DNA of 8,278 bases from NCBI GenBank assembly GCA_003246505.1, contig QKAI01000006.1, positions 1 to 8,278 on the forward strand, given 5' to 3'. Shown here piece after piece: positions 1 to 5,602 of the stretch. The DNA is from Spirochaetaceae bacterium (GTDB lineage: Bacteria; Spirochaetota; Spirochaetia; DSM-2461). Each line of letters begins with the position of its first letter. Position 1 is the stretch's first letter. The notes below the pieces were generated by a model. That model saw only the letters and a list, made by a program, of their open reading frames with translations, was not told the origin of the DNA and searched no databases. Both the position numbers and the translations under genes were made by a program.

Positions 1-113
1 CCCAGCAATTCCAGACCGGGCATGAGGCGGTTCACCGTGAAACCGATGCCGCCAAGGGCCAGGGAGAGGAGTATTTTCAGGAGGATGCGCCCCCGTGGAT
101 CGTCCCTGTTCAT
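1..113 (-). CDS. N-terminus of an unidentified membrane protein (truncated by window edge)
   Basis: An open frame runs leftward from an ATG at 113-111 to the edge, giving 37 residues that begin MNRDDPRGRILLKILL. Charged residues 1-9 are followed by a hydrophobic stretch of about 10-27, which looks like a first membrane segment or an uncleaved signal anchor. Codon choice (CTC, CTG, GCC, GGC, ATC) matches the neighbouring genes, which supports a real gene. No convincing Shine-Dalgarno precedes the ATG. A perfect TATAAT lies on this strand at 136-131 and would place transcription start near 124, leaving an 11-nt leader. The gene is divergent from the metal-efflux operon. I do not recognise the family, and too little is visible to assign a function. 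Confidence 0.5.
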   Translation of the reverse strand, partial: MNRDDPRGRILLKILLSLALGGIGFTVNRLMPGLELL

Positions 114-130
114 GAAATTCAATGTAGTTC

Positions 131-136
131 ATTATA
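131..136 (-). promoter_or_regulatory. Possible -10 box for the leftward gene at 1-113
   Basis: A perfect TATAAT hexamer lies on the minus strand 18 bases upstream of the ATG at 113. The hexamer 17 bases further upstream is GTCAAC, a poor match to TTGACA, and there is no TGn extension. This is therefore only a candidate sigma-70 promoter. Confidence 0.3.
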
Positions 137-154
137 CCCGGGGTTTCAATGTTG

Positions 155-183
155 TTGACTTTTTTTTTAATAGGTATTATATA
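155..183 (+). promoter_or_regulatory. Sigma-70-type promoter of the metal-efflux operon
   Basis: TTGACT at 155-160 matches the -35 consensus at 5 of 6 positions. At 17-bp spacing the -10 would be TATATA at 178-183; an alternative TATTAT at 175-180 has only 14-bp spacing. The spacer contains a run of nine T residues, counting the last base of the -35. Transcription would start at about 187-190, inside the palindromic operator and downstream of the in-frame ATG at 183. This argues that translation starts at the later ATG at 216. Confidence 0.6.
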
Positions 184-200
184 TGAATATATATTCATAT
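181..200. promoter_or_regulatory. Perfect 20-bp palindrome, predicted ArsR/SmtB operator
   Basis: The sequence ATATGAATATATATTCATAT is identical to its own reverse complement over all 20 bases. The ATA-TGAA...TTCA-TAT arrangement resembles the inverted repeats known for SmtB/CzrA/ZiaR-type repressors. It overlaps the predicted -10 and transcription start and lies just upstream of the gene for such a repressor, so bound protein would block RNA polymerase. Binding is inferred from position and pattern. Confidence 0.75.
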
Positions 201-215
201 GTTCAGAGGTATATA

Positions 216-566
216 ATGGACTGGTGCCGAATCGATCAGACAAGGGCTGACGAGTTGAAAGAGAAGATCCCCGTGGATGAGGAGATGCAGGATGTGGCCG
301 AATTCATACGGGTGTTCGGAGATCCCACGAGGCTGGGCATTCTCTTCTATCTGAGGGAGCTTCCCCTCTGCGTCCACGATCTGTCCCTTCTGACGGGGAT
401 GCAGCAGACGGCCATTTCCCATCAGCTCAAGGTGCTCCGCCAGATGAGACTGGTCAAGTATCACAAGGAGGGGCGTATGGCGGTCTACTCCCTCAACGAC
501 AGCCATATCAGCCAGATTCTGGACATAGGACTGAAACATACCGCCGAGGAGGTGCGCAATGACTGA
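216..566 (+). CDS. ArsR/SmtB-family metal-sensing repressor, zinc-type
   Basis: This encodes a 116-residue winged-helix repressor that should release DNA on binding metal. The helix-turn-helix covers about residues 55-77, followed by the wing at about 80-93. The C-terminal helix carries D95, H97, H108 and E111, which reproduces the spacing DxHx(10)HxxE of the alpha5 Zn(II) site of SmtB and CzrA. The segment LCVHDL (51-56) corresponds to ELCVCDL of CadC/ZiaR, with C52 kept and His54 in place of the second Cys. With C4 it may form a second, alpha3N-like site. The ATG at 216 is preferred because AGAGG at 205-209 precedes it at 6-nt spacing. The in-frame ATG at 183 lies inside the operator, upstream of the predicted transcription start. 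The last 8 bases overlap the permease gene, so the two are probably co-translated. Autoregulation through the 181-200 palindrome is likely. Zn is the best guess for inducer; Cd, Pb or Cu are possible. Confidence 0.9.
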   Translation: MDWCRIDQTRADELKEKIPVDEEMQDVAEFIRVFGDPTRLGILFYLRELPLCVHDLSLLTGMQQTAISHQLKVLRQMRLVKYHKEGRMAVYSLNDSHISQILDIGLKHTAEEVRND

Positions 567-1848
567 ATTCTTCAGGGATTTTTTCAGGGAGATTCTTCTC
601 CTTTTCGCGGAGATGTCCCCCTACCTGCTTCTGGGCGTGACCGTGGCGGGTCTTTTAAGCATTTTCGTCAAGAAGGAGCTCGTCTCCCGGCACGTGGGCG
701 GCCACAGCGCGGGCGCCGTATTCAAAGCGGCCCTTCTGGGGGTTCCCCTGCCCCTCTGCTCCTGCGGCGTCATTCCCACCGCTTCCTACCTCAAGAAGTA
801 CGGCGCCTCCAAGCCGGCGGTCATGAGTTTTCTCATCTCCACGCCCCAGACCGGAGTGGATAGCATAGCCGCCACCTGGGGCATGCTGGGGCCACTTTTC
901 GCCGTTTTCCGTGCCATCACCGCCCTGGCCACGGGCATTATGGGGGGGATGATCTCCTTTTTCTCCGACCGGGAGGATCCCCCCGAAACCTCAGCGGAGG
1001 AGGAGATGGGGGAGAGGGCCTCTTCCCCGGGGACGCTTGTCTCCCGCTTTGTGGATTTCGCCTATAAGGAGTCGGTGGACGATATTGCGGTGAACTTCCT
1101 CATAGGCCTGGTCGTGGCCGCCCTCATATCCCTGCTGATCCCGGACAATTTCTTTGAGGGGACCCTCCTGGGGGCGGGTTTCCTCTCCATGCTTCTCATG
1201 GTGGCCATCGGGATTCCCATGTACGTTTGCTCCACCTCCAGCATCCCCATCGCCGTCTCCCTTATCCTCAAGGGCTTCTCCCCCGGGGCGGCCTATGTCT
1301 TTCTGGTGGCCGGTCCGGCGACGAACGCGGCCACCCTCTCCATCCTGGCGAAGATCCTGGGGAAGAAACAGACCGCCTTCTATCTGGGCACGATCATCGC
1401 GGGGAGCCTCATCTTCGGCACCCTCATGAACGGCCTGACCGCCCTGACCGGCTGGACCTTCACCGGCTCGGTCATGAACCACCGGATGGCCCTGGGGTGG
1501 AGCGATTATCTCTTCTCCGGGTTATTCGCCCTTCTCCTGGCCGCCTCCTTCTACAGAAGGATCGTCCATAGGCAGAGCTGTTCCGCCGGGGGATGCTCCT
1601 CCGGCTGCGGCCATGAAGAAGATATTACCACGAAAGGAGTTGATACCATGTCAGATGAAACCGTCATTACCGTCAACGGCATGAATTGCCATCACTGCGC
1701 CGCCACGGTCAAGGATGCTTTGGAATCGGTGCCCGGGGCCGGGGAGGCCCGGGTGGATCTTAAGGAGAGGCGGGCGACCGTCACCGGGACCGCCGATCCG
1801 GATTCCCTCAGGGAAGCCATACTCAAAGCGGGCTATCAGGTCGGCTAG
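559..1848 (+). CDS. SO_0444/YraQ-type (DUF318) metal efflux permease fused to a C-terminal HMA domain
   Basis: This is a 429-residue inner-membrane permease of the ArsP_1/DUF318 family, in the branch called SO_0444-type Cu/Zn efflux transporters. Hydrophobic segments (roughly eight) occupy about 10-135 and 178-332, separated by an acidic cytosolic loop (138-172). Family hallmarks are PLPLCSCGVIPTA (63-75, with C67 and C69), the YVCSTSS stretch with C224, and GPATNAATLSIL (252-263). The tail has a Cys-rich linker (C341, C346, C350, H352) and an HMA domain (about 368-429) with GMNCHHC, whose metal-binding cysteines are C377 and C380. The start has GGAGG at 548-552, 6 nt upstream, and overlaps the sensor gene by 8 bases. 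The sensor predicts a metal substrate, probably Zn or Cu. It is less likely to be an arsenical permease, because the sensor has Zn-type rather than As-type ligands. The stop codon overlaps that of the convergent response regulator gene. Confidence 0.88.
   Translation: MTEFFRDFFREILLLFAEMSPYLLLGVTVAGLLSIFVKKELVSRHVGGHSAGAVFKAALLGVPLPLCSCGVIPTASYLKKYGASKPAVMSFLISTPQTGVDSIAATWGMLGPLFAVFRAITALATGIMGGMISFFSDREDPPETSAEEEMGERASSPGTLVSRFVDFAYKESVDDIAVNFLIGLVVAALISLLIPDNFFEGTLLGAGFLSMLLMVAIGIPMYVCSTSSIPIAVSLILKGFSPGAAYVFLVAGPATNAATLSILAKILGKKQTAFYLGTIIAGSLIFGTLMNGLTALTGWTFTGSVMNHRMALGWSDYLFSGLFALLLAASFYRRIVHRQSCSAGGCSSGCGHEEDITTKGVDTMSDETVITVNGMNCHHCAATVKDALESVPGAGEARVDLKERRATVTGTADPDSLREAILKAGYQVG
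1635..1639 (+). promoter_or_regulatory. Internal Shine-Dalgarno before an in-frame ATG in the permease gene
   Basis: AGGAG lies 8 nt upstream of the ATG at 1648, inside the permease reading frame and exactly at the linker/HMA boundary. It is as good as the sites that start the other genes here. It would allow internal initiation on the same mRNA. Confidence 0.5.
1648..1848 (+). CDS. Nested in-frame product: free HMA (CopZ-like) metal chaperone
   Basis: The ATG at codon 364 of the permease gene is in frame and has the AGGAG at 1635-1639. Initiation here would give a 66-residue protein consisting of almost nothing but one HMA domain (MSDETVITVNGMNCHHC at the start, metal-binding C14 and C17). 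That is the usual length of stand-alone CopZ-type chaperones, which carry Cu(I) or a similar soft metal to a transporter in the cytosol. The position of the start exactly at the domain boundary is consistent either with deliberate dual output or with a relic of two once-separate genes fused in frame. The coordinates and domain are read directly; expression as a separate protein is inference. Confidence 0.45.
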   Translation: MSDETVITVNGMNCHHCAATVKDALESVPGAGEARVDLKERRATVTGTADPDSLREAILKAGYQVG

Positions 1849-2549
1849 ACGACGAATTTATATCCCCGGCCCCGGTGGGTGATTATATGCCGGGGCCGGT
1901 CCTTCTCCCCCAGTTTCTGACGGAGCCAGGCGATATGCACATCCACCGTGCGGGTGGTGGTCTCCGTCTCGTAGCCCCAGACCGCGTCGAGCAGTTCGTT
2001 GCGGCCTATGATCTTTCCCGGATGATCCGCCAGATACTCCAGGAGACGGTACTCCTGGGAGTTCAGGGGGATCTCTCCCATATCCTCCCCCTCCCTCCTG
2101 AGGAGCTGGCCCCTCTCCCGGTCAAGTAGAAAGGGTCCGAACTCCCCCGCCCCCTTTTCACGGGATGTCCTGTCCTCCCGGGCAGGGATGGAACGGCGGA
2201 TAAGGGCCTCTATGCGGGCCAGAAGCACCTGGGAATCGAAGGGCTTGGTCAGATAATCGTCCGCCCCCAGCTTCAGGCCCATCACCGTATCTATGGTGGT
2301 GCCCCGGGCTGTCAGCATGAGGATCGGCGTGGCGATCCCCCTCTCCCGGAGGGATTTGCACACCTGGAACCCGTCCTTCCCGGGGAGCATGACATCCAGG
2401 AGGATCAGATCGTACCCCCCCTTTTCCGCCTCCCCTTCTCCCCGGGGCCCGTCCCCCCGGATTTCCACGTCGTAGCCCTCGTCGGCCAGCAGGTCCGACA
2501 GGGTCAGCTGCAGTCCCGGCTCATCCTCTATCATCAGTATCCGGCTCAT
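1845..2549 (-). CDS. OmpR/PhoB-family response regulator
   Basis: This is a 234-residue DNA-binding response regulator that receives phosphate from the adjacent histidine kinase. The receiver domain (1-118) has the acidic pair E8/D9, the phospho-acceptor D52 in LLDVMLPGKDG, switch residue T80 and K102 in the TKPF motif. The winged-helix effector domain (about 137-234) shows the TRTVDVHIAWLRQKL recognition helix and the closing HRGRGYKF hairpin typical of OmpR/PhoB. AGGAGG lies 6 nt upstream of the ATG at 2549. The first 29 bases overlap the kinase gene, indicating one translationally coupled unit. The 3' end overlaps the convergent permease gene in a shared CTAG. The likely target is the divergent efflux operon starting at 4254, where TTTACA repeats occur; this is inferred from position. 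Confidence 0.93.
   Translation of the reverse strand: MSRILMIEDEPGLQLTLSDLLADEGYDVEIRGDGPRGEGEAEKGGYDLILLDVMLPGKDGFQVCKSLRERGIATPILMLTARGTTIDTVMGLKLGADDYLTKPFDSQVLLARIEALIRRSIPAREDRTSREKGAGEFGPFLLDRERGQLLRREGEDMGEIPLNSQEYRLLEYLADHPGKIIGRNELLDAVWGYETETTTRTVDVHIAWLRQKLGEKDRPRHIITHRGRGYKFVV
1866..1899. repeat. 10-bp GC-only inverted repeat at the convergent gene junction
   Basis: CCGGCCCCGG at 1866-1875 pairs perfectly with CCGGGGCCGG at 1890-1899 across a 14-base loop. In the rightward transcript the hairpin begins 18 bases after the permease stop codon. In the leftward transcript it lies in the final codons of the response regulator gene. No T-run follows on either strand, so it is not a canonical intrinsic terminator. 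It could still pause polymerase or protect the 3' end of the permease mRNA. Confidence 0.55.
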
Positions 2550-4107
2550 GGAAATCCTCCTTTTTCACGGGCAGTATCACGGTGAATCGGCATCCCTCTC
2601 TCTCCTTTCCCGCGGGGAACTGGTAGGGGCTTTCCAGAATGACCCGACCCCCCATGGCTTCCGACGCGGTTCTGACCAGGTAGAGTCCCAGGCCGCTGCC
2701 CCGGATCTGATCCTTCCCGCTCCGCTTTCCCCGCACGAATGGTTCGAAGATCCGCCGCTGTTCCCTCCGGGGAATACCCGGCCCCCCGTCCTCCACCACC
2801 AGCCTCCACCGGGAGGGCACATCCGCTGTCAGGCGGACCCGGACGGGGGATCCCCCTCCGTGCAGGAAGGCGTTGGCCACCAGGTTTTCCAGTATCAGCC
2901 GGTAGGAATCCCGGTCCAGGAGCACCTCCGACGGCGCGCCGGCCAATTCCTTCTCCAGAGCCGGTCCCTCCAGGGTCAGCGCCAGGTTGCTCAGGATCTC
3001 ATCGGTATAGTCACGGGGGTTCACCGGTTCCCACAGGATTTTCGTCTTGCCGCTTACCCCCATGCGGGAGTAGTAGAGGACAGCCTCGACCATGCGGTTC
3101 AGGCGGTCCGCCTCCTTCCGGATCAGCGTCCCGTAGGACTTGATCCGGTCCTCTCCCTTGACGATGCCCCGGCCGAGATTCTCAGAGGCGGTCTTGATGA
3201 CGGCGATGGGTGTCCGCAGCTCGTGGGAGACGGAGGCCACGAAGGTCTGCTCCACCCTCCTCTGCCCCTCCTCTTCCCGGTAGAGACGGAACAGGAGGTA
3301 GTAGATGCCCACCAGGATCAGGGCGAGGGAGCCGATGAGCCCCAGGTTCGTCCGGCGCAGCCTCTGTTCGAACTGCACCGACCCCCTGCCCTCGTTCAGA
3401 TTCACTTCCAGAACGGGCACGGCCCTCCCCACCCCGCCGGCCGTCCCCTTGTCACGGCCCTCCGGATCCCGGTAGAAGGATCCCTCCCCGGTCAGGGAGA
3501 GCAGATTGTCCAGGCGGTGGTCGTCCACGGTGACGTCGACGAGGAGGGGCAGATTGAATCTCAGGAGGGGATCGCCCCCGTCGCCGGAACCGTTTTTCTT
3601 ATCCGGCGAAAAAATCTCCTCCCCTTCCAGATATCTCAGGGTGTAGCTGTAATCCCCGGAATACTCCTCCAGATTATCCAGGAAGAGTTTTCCGTAAAAT
3701 TCGTTTCTGTCCAGAACGAGGGAGTAGGCCCTGTCCGGGGATCCGGCGATGAACAGCAGGCTCTCCCCGGGCATGTCCCCCCTGTCGAACATTTCCTTGG
3801 GCCCCTTGTAGCCGTCCAGCCGCTCCGCCTCCAGGATAAGGCCGGGATAGGGGGAGGCGTCCCTCCACTCGGCCCAGGAACGGATGGGATCCTCCGGATC
3901 AAAACGGTTGAGCCCCAGCTCCTCATAGGTCGATCGGAGCACATGATTCAGGCCGTCGCTGACCCCCCGCCGGTATCTCATGTTCTGCGCCTGCAGGGAG
4001 TTGTTCATCCACCTAATCTGAAGGAAAAACAGGGCTCCCATGGCGGCGACGGCCAGGAGCAATCCGGGGAGAAGAATCTGTTTTCCCGTGGGCCATTTTA
4101 CTCTCAT
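2521..4107 (-). CDS. Membrane-bound sensor histidine kinase with large extracytoplasmic domain
   Basis: This is a 528-residue kinase that autophosphorylates and passes phosphate to the response regulator encoded just downstream. From the ATG at 4107: membrane segment about 11-29, an extracytoplasmic domain of about 220 residues (30-252) that I do not recognise, and a second membrane segment about 253-275. A short linker leads directly to the HisKA domain, with phospho-acceptor H295 in SHELRTPI. The HATPase_c domain has the N-box (N408 and N412), G1 motif DGGPG (440-444), F-box FEPFVRG and G2 motif GSGLGL (470-475). There is no room for a normal HAMP domain between membrane and HisKA. An in-frame TTG at 4122 would add five residues, but it lies upstream of the -10 box TATAAT (4119-4114), whereas the ATG at 4107 falls exactly at the predicted transcription start. 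The signal sensed is unknown; position suggests a substrate of, or envelope stress relieved by, the divergent exporter. Confidence 0.92.
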   Translation of the reverse strand: MRVKWPTGKQILLPGLLLAVAAMGALFFLQIRWMNNSLQAQNMRYRRGVSDGLNHVLRSTYEELGLNRFDPEDPIRSWAEWRDASPYPGLILEAERLDGYKGPKEMFDRGDMPGESLLFIAGSPDRAYSLVLDRNEFYGKLFLDNLEEYSGDYSYTLRYLEGEEIFSPDKKNGSGDGGDPLLRFNLPLLVDVTVDDHRLDNLLSLTGEGSFYRDPEGRDKGTAGGVGRAVPVLEVNLNEGRGSVQFEQRLRRTNLGLIGSLALILVGIYYLLFRLYREEEGQRRVEQTFVASVSHELRTPIAVIKTASENLGRGIVKGEDRIKSYGTLIRKEADRLNRMVEAVLYYSRMGVSGKTKILWEPVNPRDYTDEILSNLALTLEGPALEKELAGAPSEVLLDRDSYRLILENLVANAFLHGGGSPVRVRLTADVPSRWRLVVEDGGPGIPRREQRRIFEPFVRGKRSGKDQIRGSGLGLYLVRTASEAMGGRVILESPYQFPAGKEREGCRFTVILPVKKEDFHEPDTDDRG

Positions 4108-4113
4108 AATCCT

Positions 4114-4141
4114 ATTATACAATGGTTCCTTCCCCTTTCAA
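4114..4141 (-). promoter_or_regulatory. Near-consensus sigma-70 promoter of the kinase/regulator genes
   Basis: On the minus strand, TTGAAA (4141-4136) and TATAAT (4119-4114) are separated by 16 bp: 5 of 6 and 6 of 6 matches. Counting 7 bases from the -10 puts +1 at 4107, the A of the kinase ATG, so the mRNA would have no leader. The -10 region reads CTATTATAC on the plus strand, so a rightward -10 (TATTAT, 4113-4118) overlaps it, although no good -35 accompanies that one. Confidence 0.6.
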
Positions 4142-4150
4142 GGAGGAAAA

Positions 4151-4228
4151 ATGGGCCTTCCCTCCTATTTTACATATTTTACACTCCTTTTACACCGGGT
4201 TAACCGGGGGATCCCTCCCGTGTTCTAA
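4151..4228 (+). CDS. Candidate 25-residue upstream ORF / leader peptide
   Basis: A strong Shine-Dalgarno, AAGGAGG at 4140-4146, stands 4 nt before an ATG at 4151. The frame runs 25 codons to TAA at 4226-4228, ending 25 bases before the adaptor gene. The peptide starts MGLPSYFTYFTLLLHRV and is hydrophobic in its middle, with the tandem tripeptide YFT-YFT. The ribosome binding site shares the 9-mer CAAGGAGGA with that of the adaptor gene. It could be a regulatory leader peptide. It could equally be chance, because translation requires a rightward transcript starting upstream of 4140 and no strong promoter is evident there. I do not recognise a family. Confidence 0.3.
   Translation: MGLPSYFTYFTLLLHRVNRGIPPVF
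4166..4194 (+). promoter_or_regulatory. Three TTTACA direct repeats upstream of the efflux operon
   Basis: TATTTTACA occurs twice in exact tandem (4166-4174 and 4175-4183) and is followed by CTCCTTTTACA (4184-4194). The TTTACA cores start at 4169, 4178 and 4189, spaced 9 and 11 bp. Direct repeats at about one helical turn are the usual targets of OmpR/PhoB-family dimers, and a gene for such a regulator lies in the divergent operon. Downstream, TAAATT (4226-4231) or TATACC (4231-4236) could be the -10. Neither has a recognisable -35, which fits an activator-dependent promoter. The same bases also encode the YFT-YFT of the candidate leader ORF, so the two readings compete. Confidence 0.45.
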
Positions 4229-4253
4229 ATTATACCTATCCAAGGAGGATTCC

Positions 4254-5579
4254 ATGAGCAGTATGGAAACAAATCAAGTGCCCAAACCCTCTATAGTGCA
4301 GCAGGGCAGGACGAAAAAAATCAAGCAGCCCGGAAGCGGCAGGCAGGTCCGGATTGCCCTTATTGTTGTCCTTATCATTGTTCTCCTCATGGGGGGAGGA
4401 TGGTTCTTCCTTTCCCCCAAGGAAGACGTATACATCCTCCGGGATTACGAGTCCTCCCCGGTGAAGATAGGGGATTTCGAAACCTCCATCCAGGCCAGCG
4501 GTACGGTGGAGATAGGCCGGCAAGTGGAGATTCCCAGCCGCCAGGATGACGGGTATGCGGACGAACTCTATGTGGAAGAGGGGGATTTCATAAAGGCCGG
4601 CCAGATTCTGGCCACGGTGGAGGTGCCCCAGCTGCAGGAGGATCTGGACGATTACACCCTGGGGCTGGCCTCTTCCCAGAACGCCCTCCAGGAAGCCTAT
4701 ATCAACCAGAAGTATGAGATCCGGGATCTTCAGAAAACCATTGCAGGCCTGGAAGCCGATGTCTCGGACGCCGAGGACGAGGTGGCCAAGTACGAGGAGC
4801 TGGTCAAGGTGAACGCTTCCCGCACCAGCGATCTGGAAGACGCGCAGGATACTCTGGACGACCTGAAGGATCAGCTAGACGACGCACGGGCGGATCTGGA
4901 AGAGCAGCTCCAGCTGAACGAACTGGAAATAAAAAACCTGGAGGATGAGATAACCCTCTACCAGGTGCGCATAGCCCGTACGAAAGCGGATATCGAAGAA
5001 ACGAAGATCACCAGTCCCATTGATGGCGAAATACAGTCCATAGCCGACGAGATGGCCGTAGCGGGGAGTTATATAGAACAGGGGGACACTCTTATCACCG
5101 TTGTCGACCGGGACAGCGCCGTGGTGGAGCTGGAAGTCTACGAGGAGTACACATCAGCCATCCAGGAGGGTCAGCAAATTCTCATGACCATAAGCGACAA
5201 GGCCGTCATAGGCATCATCGACTCCATCGGTCAGTACGCCACCGCCTCCTCCGACGGGCTGGGCTCCACCGTTACCGTCACGGTCATTCCCGATCAGTCC
5301 GACGGGTACCTGACCCCGGGGGCCACCGCTGTGGCGGATATTTCCCTGGGAAGCCGGGAAAACGTGATGACCCTTCCCCGCGGCGCCTTCCTGACCACGG
5401 GAAGCCAAAAATATGTCTACGTGGTAAATGGAGATACGGCCATGAAAGTCAAGGTGACCTACGGCTCTATCGAGGATAACGTGGTGGAACTCCTGACCGG
5501 GGTGGAACCGGGGGACGAAGTGATCACCAGCGGCTACCAGAATTTTATCGAATACGCCTCTCTGAAAATCGAGAAATAA
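4254..5579 (+). CDS. MacA-like periplasmic adaptor (HlyD/RND-type membrane fusion protein)
   Basis: This 441-residue adaptor should link an inner-membrane ABC exporter to an outer-membrane channel such as TolC. A basic N-terminus precedes one membrane anchor (about 33-53). The protein then shows the first half of a biotinyl/lipoyl-like domain (77-126), a long acidic heptad-rich coiled-coil hairpin (about 127-248), the second lipoyl half beginning at KITSPIDGEI (251-260), a beta-barrel (about 287-365) and a membrane-proximal domain (about 370-441). The ATG at 4254 is chosen for AAGGAGG (4242-4248) 5 nt upstream. The frame is open back to 4122, but that extension has no comparable start and would put the anchor 44 residues further in. 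The ATPase gene follows after 23 bases with its own AGGAGA. The long coiled coil favours a MacA-type role over a short RND adaptor. The substrate is unknown. No outer-membrane channel gene is visible in the window. Confidence 0.9.
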   Translation: MSSMETNQVPKPSIVQQGRTKKIKQPGSGRQVRIALIVVLIIVLLMGGGWFFLSPKEDVYILRDYESSPVKIGDFETSIQASGTVEIGRQVEIPSRQDDGYADELYVEEGDFIKAGQILATVEVPQLQEDLDDYTLGLASSQNALQEAYINQKYEIRDLQKTIAGLEADVSDAEDEVAKYEELVKVNASRTSDLEDAQDTLDDLKDQLDDARADLEEQLQLNELEIKNLEDEITLYQVRIARTKADIEETKITSPIDGEIQSIADEMAVAGSYIEQGDTLITVVDRDSAVVELEVYEEYTSAIQEGQQILMTISDKAVIGIIDSIGQYATASSDGLGSTVTVTVIPDQSDGYLTPGATAVADISLGSRENVMTLPRGAFLTTGSQKYVYVVNGDTAMKVKVTYGSIEDNVVELLTGVEPGDEVITSGYQNFIEYASLKIEK

Positions 5580-5602
5580 CCTTTAATACCTAGGAGAAGA
5601 AC

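Noticed and set aside
144..149. TTGAAA on the minus strand as the -35 for the gene at 1-113
   Set aside because: It is only 7 bp from the TATAAT at 136-131, far too close for a sigma-70 promoter.
183..215. N-terminal extension of the metal sensor from the ATG at 183
   Set aside because: This ATG is part of the operator palindrome, lies upstream of the predicted transcription start, and has no Shine-Dalgarno. The ATG at 216 has one at the right distance.
559..1848. Permease as an arsenic exporter, because it sits behind an ArsR-family gene and belongs to the ArsP_1 family
   Set aside because: The sensor has SmtB-type zinc ligands rather than the arsenic-type Cys trio, and the permease carries an HMA domain, both pointing to Zn/Cu-like metals.
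1866..1899. The GC hairpin as an intrinsic terminator
   Set aside because: Neither strand has a T-run after the stem, so it is recorded only as an inverted repeat.
2548..4203. A 551-codon rightward open frame lying antisense to almost the whole histidine kinase gene
   Set aside because: The opposite strand encodes a complete kinase with every catalytic motif. The antisense translation is Pro/Gln/His-rich with no recognisable domain, as expected from a shadow of GC-biased codons, and it has no supporting start signal.
4122..4253. N-terminal extension of the adaptor from the ATG at 4122
   Set aside because: It would translate the whole regulatory region and place 44 extra residues before the membrane anchor. 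The ATG at 4254 has an ideal AAGGAGG.
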